Shown here in pieces: positions 7,159 to 16,353 of a DNA stretch of 57,944 bases. The DNA is from an uncultured Lachnospiraceae bacterium. GTDB lineage: Bacteria > Bacillota > Clostridia > Lachnospirales > Lachnospiraceae. The stretch lies in the NCBI GenBank assembly GCA_910585825.1, contig CAJUEY010000017.1, positions 1-57,944 of the forward strand, given 5' to 3'. Below the pieces are notes generated by a model that did not search any database, was not told the DNA's origin, and saw only the letters and a program-made list of their open reading frames with translations. The position numbers and the translations under genes are program-made. Position 1 is the stretch's first letter, and each line of letters opens with the position of its first letter.

Positions 7159-8505
7159 ATGAGTGATCAGACAAATAACGGAAAGAATGCAAATGAAAAC
7201 CAAAGCGGACAGGGCATGAACTCTATTGTGGAATTTTGCCAGAAGAATATATTGTATATTGCCGGAGCAGTGGTCATTGTTTTGCTGCTGATTATACTGT
7301 TGAATGTTTTGGGCGGCAAGGATGAAGGGAAACCAGCGGAAGAGACAGAGGCTGTAGAAGAGACAGAGGCTGTATTAAAAGAAACAGAAACCGCCGAAGA
7401 TTATACCGTAGATGCATATCCTATGATTCAGGAATTGATTAATGATTACTACAAGGCATATGCAAAAGGGGATACGGATGCCATTGCAGCTTTGGCAGAT
7501 CCTGTTTCCGATGCAGAGAAAAGTTATATTACAGAATTCAGCAAATATGTTAAGAAATACAAAAATATTTCCTGCTACAGCAAGAAAGGATTAGATGATT
7601 CTTCCTATATTGTATCTGTCTATATGGAAATCAAATTCAAGAATATTAAGACAGCAGCGCCTGGACTGGAAACTTTTTATATAAGAACAAGAGAAGACGG
7701 AACTTTATACATTGACAATCTCTATGGACTGTTCAATTCCAAAATGAATGAGTTTCCAACAGAAGATGCCATTGTTGCATTTATTGAAGATTTCAGTCAG
7801 CAAGACGATGTTTTAGCGCTGCAGACAGAAGTTCAGCAGCAATTTGAGACAGCCCTTGCATCTGATGCAAAGTTAAAATCATTTATAGAAGAGACAATAC
7901 CAAACGACATTACTGTATGGGCGTCAGAACAGGTAGCTGCAGCTAAGAAAGCAGAAGAAGAGAAAGCAGCCGAAGAAGAGGCGGCAAAGAAGGCGGCAGA
8001 GGAAGAGGCTGCCAAGAAAGCAGAAGAAGAGAAGAAAGCGTCAGAGCTTGCATCCGCTGTAACCGTATATGCTACTGACAAAGTGAATGTCCGGGCAGAG
8101 GCAAGTGAGACAGCAGAAGTTCTGGGCCAGTTAGAGGCAGGTTCTAAGACGACGCGTTTAGAGGACAAAGATGGTTGGAGCCGTATTGATTACAACAATG
8201 GCACACAGGGATATGTAAAATCAGAATATCTTTCCACAGAGGCTCCGGCGGCTGCTCAGGAACCAGCTCAGGAACCTGCAGAAGAGGCGCCTTCTGCATC
8301 CACCGGCGGGGCATTACAGGAAGGTGCAGTGATTACGATTCAGGAGAGTGTAAATCTTAGAAAATCTATGGGTGAGGATGCTGAGAAGATAGCAACTGTT
8401 TTTGCAGGAGAGAAAGTTACTGTAATTATGAGCTATGCAGAAGGTTGGACAAAAGTGACCTACGGAGATAAGACAGGCTTTATCAAAACAGAATTACTTA
8501 AGTAA
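7159..8505 (+). CDS. Membrane-anchored protein with two C-terminal SH3b domains
   Basis: A 448-residue protein with one membrane helix at about residues 22-45, so most of it lies outside the cell. After an acidic linker comes an NTF2-like domain (about 85-215), then an Ala/Glu/Lys-rich coiled coil (about 255-300), then two SH3b domains (about 305-365 and 390-448), each with the VNVRAEAS or VNLRKSMG signature. SH3b domains usually bind cell-wall peptides, so a wall-associated role is inferred; no catalytic domain is visible. ATG 7159 has AGGAGG six bases upstream, which fixes the start over an upstream in-frame ATG at 7129. It is transcribed alone. Confidence 0.8.
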   Translation: MSDQTNNGKNANENQSGQGMNSIVEFCQKNILYIAGAVVIVLLLIILLNVLGGKDEGKPAEETEAVEETEAVLKETETAEDYTVDAYPMIQELINDYYKAYAKGDTDAIAALADPVSDAEKSYITEFSKYVKKYKNISCYSKKGLDDSSYIVSVYMEIKFKNIKTAAPGLETFYIRTREDGTLYIDNLYGLFNSKMNEFPTEDAIVAFIEDFSQQDDVLALQTEVQQQFETALASDAKLKSFIEETIPNDITVWASEQVAAAKKAEEEKAAEEEAAKKAAEEEAAKKAEEEKKASELASAVTVYATDKVNVRAEASETAEVLGQLEAGSKTTRLEDKDGWSRIDYNNGTQGYVKSEYLSTEAPAAAQEPAQEPAEEAPSASTGGALQEGAVITIQESVNLRKSMGEDAEKIATVFAGEKVTVIMSYAEGWTKVTYGDKTGFIKTELLK

Positions 8506-8531
8506 TCGTTGTATTACCGCATCGAATCAAT

Positions 8532-8588
8532 ATACGGAGACCAGAACATCGGTGGAGTTTCACAGATGACGTCAGTCTCCGTATTTTC
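8532..8588 (+). terminator. Terminator-like hairpin after the SH3b gene
   Basis: ATACGGAGAC (8532-8541) pairs perfectly with GTCTCCGTAT (8575-8584), followed by TTTT. The 33-base loop is long for a terminator. The remaining gap to 8732 shows no gene or clear site. Confidence 0.55.
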
Positions 8589-8732
8589 TATGTATGAGCA
8601 TGCAGAGCGGATGCCAGAGGCAGTCTTTTGCATCTATTTGGTTCGGGACTTTGCGCTTTGCTGTAAGTCTGTAAGAGCGCACAGATTCGGCTAAGAAGGG
8701 ATTTGGTTTTTGTATAAGCGGAGGAAGAGATG

Positions 8733-9482
8733 ATGGAAGGTGTACGTATCAATAAATTTTTAAGCGCAGCAGGCGTCTGTTCCAGACGGGAGGCAGACAG
8801 ACAAATCGAGGCCGGAAATGTGACCATAGACGGACATTTGGCAGAGGCGGGGAGCCGGGTTCTTCCGGGGCAGAAGGTTCTCTTTCAGGGAACTCTTGTA
8901 GAAAAAGAAGAGGAGCGGATTCTTCTGGCTTTTCACAAGCCGGTGGGGATTGTCTGTACGGCAGAAAAACGGGAAAAAAATAATATCGTAGATTTTATCC
9001 ATTATCCCAAACGGATTTATCCTGTAGGAAGATTGGATAAAGATTCCTCCGGTCTGATTTTTTTGACGAATCAGGGAGATATGGTAAACAAAATGATGCG
9101 TGCCGCAAATATGCACGAACGGGAATATGTGGTGACGGTGAATAAGCCTTTGACCGAGTTTTTTTTAAGGGGAATGGCTCACGGAGTGCCATTGGCAGAG
9201 CTTGGCGTTACAACCAGAAAATGTCTGGTTAAGAAACAGGGAAAACGAAAATTTGGAATTGTCCTGACGCAGGGATACAACCGTCAGATCCGCAGAATGT
9301 GTGAATATTTTGATTACCGTGTGGAAAGTTTAAAAAGGGTCCGGATTATGAATATTTCTCTGGGAGATTTGCAGCCGGGAGAATATCGCCATATCACAGA
9401 GAAAGAATTCAGCCAGATGCAGAAAATGCTGGCGAAATCCAGGAACAATCCTATCCGATCCGAAAAAGGAGAAGAAAAATGA
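8733..9482 (+). CDS. rluF: 23S rRNA pseudouridine synthase, RluF-like
   Basis: A 249-residue RsuA/RluB/E/F-family pseudouridine synthase. It has an N-terminal S4 RNA-binding domain (about residues 4-50) and a catalytic domain with the aspartate motif GRLDKDSSGL near residue 100. The later GYNRQIRRMCEYFDYRVESLKRVRI region resembles RluF, which modifies U2604 of 23S rRNA, more than RluB or RsuA. Two ATGs (8730 and 8733) follow GGAGG at 8720-8724; I prefer the second for its eight-base spacing. The stop overlaps the ligA start by four bases (ATGA), so translation is probably coupled. Confidence 0.88.
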   Translation: MEGVRINKFLSAAGVCSRREADRQIEAGNVTIDGHLAEAGSRVLPGQKVLFQGTLVEKEEERILLAFHKPVGIVCTAEKREKNNIVDFIHYPKRIYPVGRLDKDSSGLIFLTNQGDMVNKMMRAANMHEREYVVTVNKPLTEFFLRGMAHGVPLAELGVTTRKCLVKKQGKRKFGIVLTQGYNRQIRRMCEYFDYRVESLKRVRIMNISLGDLQPGEYRHITEKEFSQMQKMLAKSRNNPIRSEKGEEK

Positions 9483-11482
9483 ACGCAGAACAAAGAATAA
9501 AGGAATTGAGAAAACAAATTGAATATCACAGCAATCGATATTATAACGAAGACAGTCCGGAAATTTCAGATTATGAATTTGACCAGTTGATGCGGGAACT
9601 GAAAAAACTGGAACAGGAAAATCCGGAGCTGATATCCAAAGATTCTCCTACGCAGAAAGTAGGAGGAAAGGCAAAAAGAAAGGCCGGCGTTTTGGTTCGG
9701 CACAATGTACCAATGTTAAGTTTGCAGGATGTGTTTTCCAAAGAAGATGTTCTAAAATTTGTGGAAGAAATGCGGGAGCAGTTAGAAGATCCTGAATTTG
9801 TAGTAGAATACAAAATTGACGGACTCTCCATGTCTCTTCGTTATGAAAATGGAGAGCTGAAACTGGCAGAAACAAGGGGAGACGGCATTAATTTTGGAGA
9901 GGATGTAACGGAAAATGCAAGAGTAATTAAAGATGTAAAACAGAAATTAAAAGATACGCCGGAGTATTTAGAAGTCCGGGGTGAAGTTTATATGAAAAAT
10001 GAAGATTTTGACGCTGTAAACGAAAGACAGGAGCTGTCAGGCAAAAAGATCTTTGCAAATCCCAGAAACTGTGCTGCCGGAACGCTCCGTCAGCTGGATA
10101 CCGATGTTACCAGAGAAAGAAAACTTTCCATGTTCGTGTTTAACATTCAGCAGACAAGAGGAATTGCTTTTGAGACGCATACACAGGGATATGAATATCT
10201 GAAAAAACAGGGGATTCCTGTGATTGACGATTACAGGATCTGCAAAACAGGAGAAGAAGTATGGAATGCGATTGCAGCAATTAGTGAAAGCAGAGGAAAA
10301 CTTTCCTACGATATTGACGGAGCAGTTGTAAAATTAAACCGCTACAGCGACAGAGAACGTTTAGGGGCGACTTCCAAAGTTCCCCGCTGGGCAGTGGCTT
10401 ATAAATATCCGCCGGAAGAAAAAGAATCCGTATTAAAAGAGATTGAACTGTCGGTGGGACGTACCGGACGCATTACCCCTACTGCAGTATTTGAGCCGGT
10501 CCGCCTTTGCGGTACTTCCGTTTCAAGGGCGACTCTCCATAATCAGGATTTTATGGATGAGCTGGATATCGGAATCGGAGATACCGTTGTGGTATATAAA
10601 TCCGGTGAGATTATACCGAAGATAAAAGAAGTCAAAAAAGAAAAACGCCCGGCTGGCTGGGTGAAATTTCAGATTCCGGATGTCTGTCCTGTCTGCGGAG
10701 AAAAGACAGTGCGGGATAAGGACACAGCAGACATCAAGTGCACCAACGAAAACTGTCCGGCTCAGCTGGAACGCCATATCATTAATTTTGTGGGCAGAGA
10801 CGCCATGGATATCAAGGGTTTTGGCACAGTCTATATTGAAGAATTGATCAATAAGGGATATATTAGTAGTGTTGCAGATATTTACCGTTTGAAAGAACAC
10901 AGAGATGCTCTGATTGAAGAAGGCATTATCGGAAAAGAAAAAAATACAGATAAACTTTTAGATGCAATTGAAAAATCCAAAGAAAATGATGCGTATCAGC
11001 TTTTGACCGGACTTGGAATTTCCAATGTGGGAAAAGCGGCAGCCAAAGCCATTATGCGGAAACTGCAGAATTTTGATGCGTTGATGCGGGCGTCTTCGGA
11101 AGAACTTCAGGAAGTGGATGACATTGGCAGGGTGTCTGCAGACTGTATTCTTGACTTTTTCCAAAAGGAAGAAAATCAGGCGCTCATGGAGCAGTTAAAA
11201 GAAGCCGGTCTGAATATGGAATGCCTGGAAGAAGACAGGGGAGACCTTATGTTATCCGGCATGACTTTTGTGATTACGGGAACGCTGCCGAACATGGACA
11301 GAAAAGAGGCGGCTGCGTACATTGAACAATTGGGTGGAAAAGTAACAGGCTCCGTATCAAAAAAGACCAATTATCTTCTGGCGGGAGAAAATGCAGGAAG
11401 TAAATTAAAGAAAGCGCAGGATCTGGGAATCACTGTGATTTCCGAAGAAGAGCTGTTTCATATGACAAAAGAAACCGAATAA
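9479..11482 (+). CDS. ligA: NAD-dependent DNA ligase
   Basis: Seals nicks in duplex DNA using NAD+, for replication and repair; 667 residues, the standard length. The adenylated lysine is K112 in YKIDGLS. After the nucleotidyltransferase and OB domains comes a four-cysteine zinc finger (C403, C406 and a pair near residues 421-427), a helix-hairpin-helix region (about 450-580), and a C-terminal BRCT domain starting near residue 590 with FVITGTLPNMDR. It follows the pseudouridine synthase with a four-base overlap and precedes metA by 21 bases, so the three genes probably form an operon. Confidence 0.98.
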   Translation: MNAEQRIKELRKQIEYHSNRYYNEDSPEISDYEFDQLMRELKKLEQENPELISKDSPTQKVGGKAKRKAGVLVRHNVPMLSLQDVFSKEDVLKFVEEMREQLEDPEFVVEYKIDGLSMSLRYENGELKLAETRGDGINFGEDVTENARVIKDVKQKLKDTPEYLEVRGEVYMKNEDFDAVNERQELSGKKIFANPRNCAAGTLRQLDTDVTRERKLSMFVFNIQQTRGIAFETHTQGYEYLKKQGIPVIDDYRICKTGEEVWNAIAAISESRGKLSYDIDGAVVKLNRYSDRERLGATSKVPRWAVAYKYPPEEKESVLKEIELSVGRTGRITPTAVFEPVRLCGTSVSRATLHNQDFMDELDIGIGDTVVVYKSGEIIPKIKEVKKEKRPAGWVKFQIPDVCPVCGEKTVRDKDTADIKCTNENCPAQLERHIINFVGRDAMDIKGFGTVYIEELINKGYISSVADIYRLKEHRDALIEEGIIGKEKNTDKLLDAIEKSKENDAYQLLTGLGISNVGKAAAKAIMRKLQNFDALMRASSEELQEVDDIGRVSADCILDFFQKEENQALMEQLKEAGLNMECLEEDRGDLMLSGMTFVITGTLPNMDRKEAAAYIEQLGGKVTGSVSKKTNYLLAGENAGSKLKKAQDLGITVISEEELFHMTKETE

Positions 11483-11503
11483 CAGTAGAAAGAAGGTGCG
11501 GAT

Positions 11504-12436
11504 ATGCCGATTCGTACACAAAGTGATTTACCGGCAAAAGAAATTTTAGAAAAAGAAAATATATTCGTCATGGATGAAAAACGGGCCATACATCAGGATA
11601 TTCGTCCGATCAGCATTGCGATCTTAAATTTGATGCCTTTAAAAGAAGAGACGGAACTGCAGCTTTTAAGGTCTTTATCCAACACGCCGCTGCAGGTGGA
11701 CATTACGTTTTTGACTGTAACAAGTCATGAGTCAAAACATACCTCTATGAGTCATCTGAACAAATTTTATCAGACTTTTCCCGATATCCGTAAACAGCGG
11801 TTTGACGGACTGATCATTACCGGGGCGCCGGTGGAGATGCTGGAATTTGAAGAAGTGGATTACTGGAGGGAGCTCTGCACCATTATGGACTGGAGCAAGA
11901 CCAATGTAACCTCTACCATGCATTTGTGCTGGGGGGCCCAGGCGGGACTTTATTATCATTATGGGATTGAAAAGCATATTTTAGATCAGAAAGTATTTGG
12001 TATTTTTGAACATTCCGTTAGAAATCGGAAAGTGCCTCTGGTAAGGGGGTTTGATGATCGTTTTATGGCGCCTCATTCCAGAAATACTGAGAACCGGACA
12101 GAAGATATCCGTGCAGTAAAGGAATTGACGATTCTTGCAGAATCTGAAGAAGCGGGAGTGTTTCTGGCAATTGCAGATGAAGGCAGGAAGATCTTTGTCA
12201 TGGGACATCCGGAATATGACAGAATCACACTGGATAAGGAATATAAGAGAGATCTTTGCAAAGGAATTGATATTGCAATGCCTAAGAATTATTATCCGGA
12301 CGACGATCCCGCGGTGCGGCCGAATCTGCAGTGGAGAAGCCATGGAAACGCACTGTATTCCAATTGGCTCAATTATTATGTGTATCAGCAGACGCCCTAT
12401 GATTTTATTGATACGGCGGGGATTGTGAAGAAATAG
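11504..12436 (+). CDS. metAA: Homoserine O-acetyltransferase, MetA type
   Basis: MetA-family enzyme of 310 residues that activates homoserine for methionine synthesis. The catalytic residues are visible: Cys142 in HLCWGAQAG, His235 and Glu237 in GHPEYD. The acyl-CoA-determining position 111 is Glu, in TGAPVEML. In characterised MetA proteins Glu111 goes with acetyl-CoA and Gly111 with succinyl-CoA, so this is predicted to be an acetyltransferase despite the common succinyltransferase label. The ribosome-binding site is AGAAGGTG. It is 21 bases after ligA, and there is no S-box or T-box leader in the gap, so methionine control, if any, is not visible here. Confidence 0.95.
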   Translation: MPIRTQSDLPAKEILEKENIFVMDEKRAIHQDIRPISIAILNLMPLKEETELQLLRSLSNTPLQVDITFLTVTSHESKHTSMSHLNKFYQTFPDIRKQRFDGLIITGAPVEMLEFEEVDYWRELCTIMDWSKTNVTSTMHLCWGAQAGLYYHYGIEKHILDQKVFGIFEHSVRNRKVPLVRGFDDRFMAPHSRNTENRTEDIRAVKELTILAESEEAGVFLAIADEGRKIFVMGHPEYDRITLDKEYKRDLCKGIDIAMPKNYYPDDDPAVRPNLQWRSHGNALYSNWLNYYVYQQTPYDFIDTAGIVKK

Positions 12437-12559
12437 AAATCTAATGCTTGTAATCCGTTAAAAAATCCATTAGAATGAGCATAGACATACTGGCATTGAG
12501 GAACTCCTGATATCCCATTATGCACAAAAAATGTGCAATAGAGGAAGGAGTAATGCTGA
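12437..12559 (+). other. Gap between metA and comEA with two weak hairpins
   Basis: TCTAATG (12441) pairs with CATTAGA downstream, and TGCACA pairs with TGTGCA across five A just before the comEA ribosome-binding site. Neither has a strong T run. No clear promoter was found. Confidence 0.3.
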
Positions 12560-13174
12560 TTGAAAAAGAGAATATGGATTATGATCTGTCTGTTTTTGTG
12601 TATGGTATCGGGCTGTGGAGAAGTTTCACGGTCCTATTTTGAAGAGGCGTCCGAGGCAGAGGAAGAGATGAATCTGCAGAAAAACGAAACTGAGAGGATG
12701 TACGTAACAGAAACGGAGACAGAAGTAAACTCGGATTGTTATGTATATATTTGTGGAGCTGTGGTCCATCCGGGAGTATATAAACTGAATGCAGGCAGCC
12801 GCATTTACGAGGTGGTGTCTGCGGCAGGCGGTTTGTTAGACAATGCCTGCGAAGACAGTATCAACCAGGCAGAAGAAGTGACAGACGGTCAGATGATAAA
12901 AGTACTTACCCAAGATGAGGCGCAGGGACAGGAAATCCCCGAAAGGGAAGAAGATGCCGGCAGCAGTCGGGAAGCGGATGGCAAAGTGAATCTCAATACG
13001 GCGGGAGCCGCCGAACTGATGACGCTTCCGGGAATTGGAGAGGCAAAGGCCGGGCAGATTCTTTCTTACAGAGAGGAGAAGGGCGGATTTTCTTCCATTG
13101 AAGAGATTATGAATATTACAGGAATAAAAGAAGGCGTCTATTCTAAAATCAAGGATTACATAACGGTTAATTGA
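12560..13174 (+). CDS. comEA: ComEA-like DNA-binding lipoprotein
   Basis: A 204-residue competence-type DNA receptor. It starts with a lipoprotein signal (hydrophobic stretch, then the lipobox VSGC with Cys19). Next come an acidic linker, a SLBB domain (about residues 60-115, with VYICGAVVHPGVY), and a C-terminal double helix-hairpin-helix (about 142-204, with VNLNTAGAAELMTLPGIGEAKA). In transformation ComEA binds DNA outside the membrane and hands it to ComEC, encoded at 16354. Bacillus ComEA uses a membrane helix, so lipid anchoring here is a variant. The start must be TTG 12560: GGAAGGAG at 12543-12550 is nine bases upstream and no ATG in frame precedes the signal peptide. Confidence 0.88.
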   Translation: MKKRIWIMICLFLCMVSGCGEVSRSYFEEASEAEEEMNLQKNETERMYVTETETEVNSDCYVYICGAVVHPGVYKLNAGSRIYEVVSAAGGLLDNACEDSINQAEEVTDGQMIKVLTQDEAQGQEIPEREEDAGSSREADGKVNLNTAGAAELMTLPGIGEAKAGQILSYREEKGGFSSIEEIMNITGIKEGVYSKIKDYITVN

Positions 13175-13183
13175 GGTGTAGAA

Positions 13184-13873
13184 ATGGCAAAAAAAGTTCT
13201 CGTAGTAGATGATGAAAAATTAATTGTAAAAGGCATTCGTTTCAGTCTGGAACAAGACGGCATGGAAGTAGAATGTGCCTATGACGGCGAAGAGGCGCTG
13301 CGTATGGCTAAAGATCATGAATATGATTTGATTCTGCTTGACATTATGCTGCCTAAAATGAACGGATTTGAAGTCTGCCAGCATATTCGGGAATTTTCCA
13401 GCGTGCCGATTGTCATGCTTACGGCAAAAGGAGACGATATGGACAAAATATTGGGTCTGGAATACGGAGCAGATGATTACATTACAAAGCCGTTTAATAT
13501 ACTGGAGGTAAAAGCAAGGATCAAGGCGATTATGCGCCGTGTGTCTGCAGGAAAGCCAAAAGTTGAGAAATCTTCCGTAATCGAAGACGGAGATCTGAAA
13601 ATGGATTGCGAGAGCAGAAGACTTTTTGTAAAAGGAAAAGAAATCAATCTGACAGCCAAGGAATTTGATTTATTGGAGCTTTTAGTCACCAATCCCAATA
13701 AGGTATACAGCAGGGAACGTCTTTTGAATCTGGTCTGGGGATATGAGTATCCGGGAGATGTGAGAACGGTAGACGTTCATGTCAGAAGAATGAGAGAAAA
13801 GATTGAGAGCAATCCCAGTGAGCCGAAATACGTACACACCAAATGGGGTGTAGGCTATTACTATCAGAGCTGA
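13184..13873 (+). CDS. OmpR/PhoB-family response regulator
   Basis: A 229-residue two-component regulator: receiver domain (about residues 4-118) with phospho-acceptor Asp53, acidic pair Asp9-Asp10 and the conserved Lys in ITKPFN, then a winged-helix DNA-binding domain (about 130-229) ending in RTVDVHVRRMREKI and the usual GVGYYY wing. It starts nine bases after comEA and is followed 83 bases later by a sensor kinase. Its placement between comEA and comEC suggests a role in competence or envelope stress, but no target is visible. Confidence 0.92.
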   Translation: MAKKVLVVDDEKLIVKGIRFSLEQDGMEVECAYDGEEALRMAKDHEYDLILLDIMLPKMNGFEVCQHIREFSSVPIVMLTAKGDDMDKILGLEYGADDYITKPFNILEVKARIKAIMRRVSAGKPKVEKSSVIEDGDLKMDCESRRLFVKGKEINLTAKEFDLLELLVTNPNKVYSRERLLNLVWGYEYPGDVRTVDVHVRRMREKIESNPSEPKYVHTKWGVGYYYQS

Positions 13874-13956
13874 TGATATATCCCATTGACGGCGGCAGTT
13901 TTAATGGATTTTGCATGTTACTGGTCACAGAGTAAACAGTATAAGCAGGGTGTGAA

Positions 13957-15387
13957 ATGACAAAGAAGAAAATTCGGGATTTTTTTAAAGGACTTAAAAT
14001 ACGGCTGATACTGTTGTTTTTGGTCATTGGAATTGTACCCATGACGGCCTTACGTGTGGGAATGTTGAGATCATATGAGAAAAAAGCAGTTTCCAACCGG
14101 GAAATTGACGTATTGAGCCAGGCAAGGATTTTGACGAACCAGATCATATTCAATAATTATCTGGAAAATGCGGATTTGGAACTGATCAATACCCAGTTGG
14201 AGCAGCTTTCAAATATTTACGATGGGCGGATTATCGTCATCAATGACAGTTTTCATATTATTCAGGATACGTATGATCTGGATGAAGGCAAGACAATTGT
14301 ATCGGAAGAAGTAATGCGGAGCTTTCGGGGAGAAGAAATTTCAAAATACGATTCGGAGAATTGTTATATTGAGATGACCCTTCCTCTTTTAGAACAAACA
14401 AGCAAGGAAGTGATCGGCGTACTGTTGGTCAGCGTATCTACGGACAGCATTGTATTGAACCAGGGATATCTGGAAAACAGTGCGTGGATCATCCAGCTTT
14501 TCAGTATCATGGTGATTCTGCTGGCAGCAATGGGACTGGCAAGAGCTTTGGTTAAGCCTTTTCAGAAAATGGCTGCAGAGATTGTTGAAATTCAGAACGG
14601 CTATGAAGATGCATTGGAAATCAATTCTTACACAGAAACAGAGATTATTTCAGAACGGTTCAACCAGTTGTTTGAAAGGATGAAAGTGATTGATGAATCC
14701 AGAGAGGAATTTGTATCTAATGTCTCTCACGAATTAAAGACGCCTCTGACTTCTATGAAGGTTCTGGCCGATTCTCTGAATGGTCAGGAGGATGTTCCGG
14801 TAGAACTGTACAAAGAATTTATGGGAGATATCGGAAATGAGATTGACCGGGAGACAAAGATCATCAATGATCTGCTGTCTTTGGTGAAAATGGATCGGGC
14901 TGCAGCAGATTTAAACATATCCAGTGTCAATATCAATGATCTTCTGGAGGCGATTTTAAAGCGGCTCAGACCAATTGCCCAGCGGCAGCGCATAGAACTG
15001 GTTTTGGAAAGTTTTCGTCCGGTCAGTGCAGAAGTGGATGAGGTCAAACTGACTCAGGCTATTACCAATCTGATTGAAAACGGAATTAAATACAATAAGC
15101 CGGAAGGATGGGTGCATGTATCTTTAAATGCGGATCATCAGTATTTCTATGTCAAAGTAGAAGACAGCGGCATTGGAATACCAGAGGATTCCCTGGAACA
15201 TATTTATGAGAGATTTTATCGTGTGGACAAATCTCATTCCAGGGAGATTGGAGGTACCGGACTGGGGCTTGCCATTGCACGAAACGCCATACTGATGCAC
15301 AGAGGAGCAATCAAAGTCTTTAGTACAGAAGGGGAAGGGACAATTTTTAATGTCCGCATACCTTTAAACTACATCTTGACATCTTAG
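13957..15387 (+). CDS. Sensor histidine kinase
   Basis: A 476-residue membrane kinase, partner of the preceding regulator. It has two membrane helices (about residues 14-32 and 180-200) enclosing an extracytoplasmic sensor of about 145 residues, a HAMP region, and a HisKA domain with His258 in NVSHELKTPLTSMK. The ATPase domain carries NLIENGIKYNK (N box), EDSGIGIPE (G1), RFYRVDKSHSR and GGTGLGLAIA (G2). The sensor domain is of the type found in envelope-sensing kinases; its ligand is unknown. Its stop overlaps the ribosome-binding site of the following GerMN lipoprotein, suggesting coexpression and possibly a sensory partnership. Confidence 0.92.
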   Translation: MTKKKIRDFFKGLKIRLILLFLVIGIVPMTALRVGMLRSYEKKAVSNREIDVLSQARILTNQIIFNNYLENADLELINTQLEQLSNIYDGRIIVINDSFHIIQDTYDLDEGKTIVSEEVMRSFRGEEISKYDSENCYIEMTLPLLEQTSKEVIGVLLVSVSTDSIVLNQGYLENSAWIIQLFSIMVILLAAMGLARALVKPFQKMAAEIVEIQNGYEDALEINSYTETEIISERFNQLFERMKVIDESREEFVSNVSHELKTPLTSMKVLADSLNGQEDVPVELYKEFMGDIGNEIDRETKIINDLLSLVKMDRAAADLNISSVNINDLLEAILKRLRPIAQRQRIELVLESFRPVSAEVDEVKLTQAITNLIENGIKYNKPEGWVHVSLNADHQYFYVKVEDSGIGIPEDSLEHIYERFYRVDKSHSREIGGTGLGLAIARNAILMHRGAIKVFSTEGEGTIFNVRIPLNYILTS

Positions 15388-15398
15388 GAGGCATGGAC

Positions 15399-16325
15399 AT
15401 GAAAGAAATACGGAGATATGTTCTGTTTTTGCTGCTGATTTTAACGATATCGGGAAGTGTGGGATGTGGAAAAGAGTCAGAGAAAGACAGTGATTATCAG
15501 ATCTATTATCTGAATAAAGAAAGCACCAGAATTATTTCATTGCCATATGAACTTTCGGCAAAGGAAGATGATACAAAAGCAGTGATTGATGAACTGCTCC
15601 TGCAGTTGGCTGCAGACACCGATGATGTGGAACGGACAAAACCGATTCCAACCGGGGTGGAAGTGGTGCGTTATGAGTTTGAAGAAACATTGCTTACGAT
15701 TTATTTTAATGATGCATACAGCAGCATGGACCGGATTTGTGAAGTATTGACAAGGGCAGCCGTTGTCCGCACTCTGATGCAGGTGAAAGGCGTAGAATGT
15801 CTCTCCTTTTATGTAGGGGACGTTCCCCTTACAGACCGTAACGGATCTCCGATCGGAATTATGACAAACGAAAGTTTTATTGAAAATCCGGGAGAACAGA
15901 TCAATTCCATACAGGAAGCAACTCTTGTTTTGTATTTTGCCAATCAGGAAGGAAACGGGTTGGTGCAGGAGACAAAAGAAGTGCATTACAGCAGCAATAT
16001 TTCCATGGAAAAACTGGTTATGGAGAATCTGTTGGAAGGACCGGCCGGCAAGGGGGTTCAGCATGCCGTTCCGGAGGGAACAAAACTGATGAATGTATCT
16101 GTATTAGACGGGGTATGTTATGTTAGTTTAGATGAGAATTTTTTGAGCCAGAACTACAACATCGAAGAATCGATTGTAATTTATTCCATTGTCAATTCTC
16201 TGTCAGAACTGGCTACGATTAATAAAGTGCAGATTTCTGTGAACGGAGATACCGGCGGCGTCTATCGGACTGATTTCCCTCTGGATGAATTTTATGAGCG
16301 GAATCTGGATTATGTAGTGAAATAA
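15399..16325 (+). CDS. Lipoprotein with two GerMN domains
   Basis: A 308-residue exported lipoprotein: signal helix, lipobox SVGC, then two copies of the GerMN (sporulation and spore germination) domain at about residues 45-160 and 175-300. In Bacillus GerM acts in sporulation and cortex formation. Translational coupling to the kinase makes a regulatory or envelope-sensing role equally plausible. AGGAGG at 15386-15391 is one base from ATG 15393 but seven from ATG 15399, so I chose the latter. comEC follows after 28 bases. Confidence 0.82.
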   Translation: MKEIRRYVLFLLLILTISGSVGCGKESEKDSDYQIYYLNKESTRIISLPYELSAKEDDTKAVIDELLLQLAADTDDVERTKPIPTGVEVVRYEFEETLLTIYFNDAYSSMDRICEVLTRAAVVRTLMQVKGVECLSFYVGDVPLTDRNGSPIGIMTNESFIENPGEQINSIQEATLVLYFANQEGNGLVQETKEVHYSSNISMEKLVMENLLEGPAGKGVQHAVPEGTKLMNVSVLDGVCYVSLDENFLSQNYNIEESIVIYSIVNSLSELATINKVQISVNGDTGGVYRTDFPLDEFYERNLDYVVK

Positions 16326-16353
16326 ATATAAGAAAGGAAGTGGACAGCAGGCA

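Noticed and set aside
13918..13945. GTTACTGGTCAC between the response regulator and kinase genes as a repeat end
   Set aside because: The match is a single short string without a partner arm.
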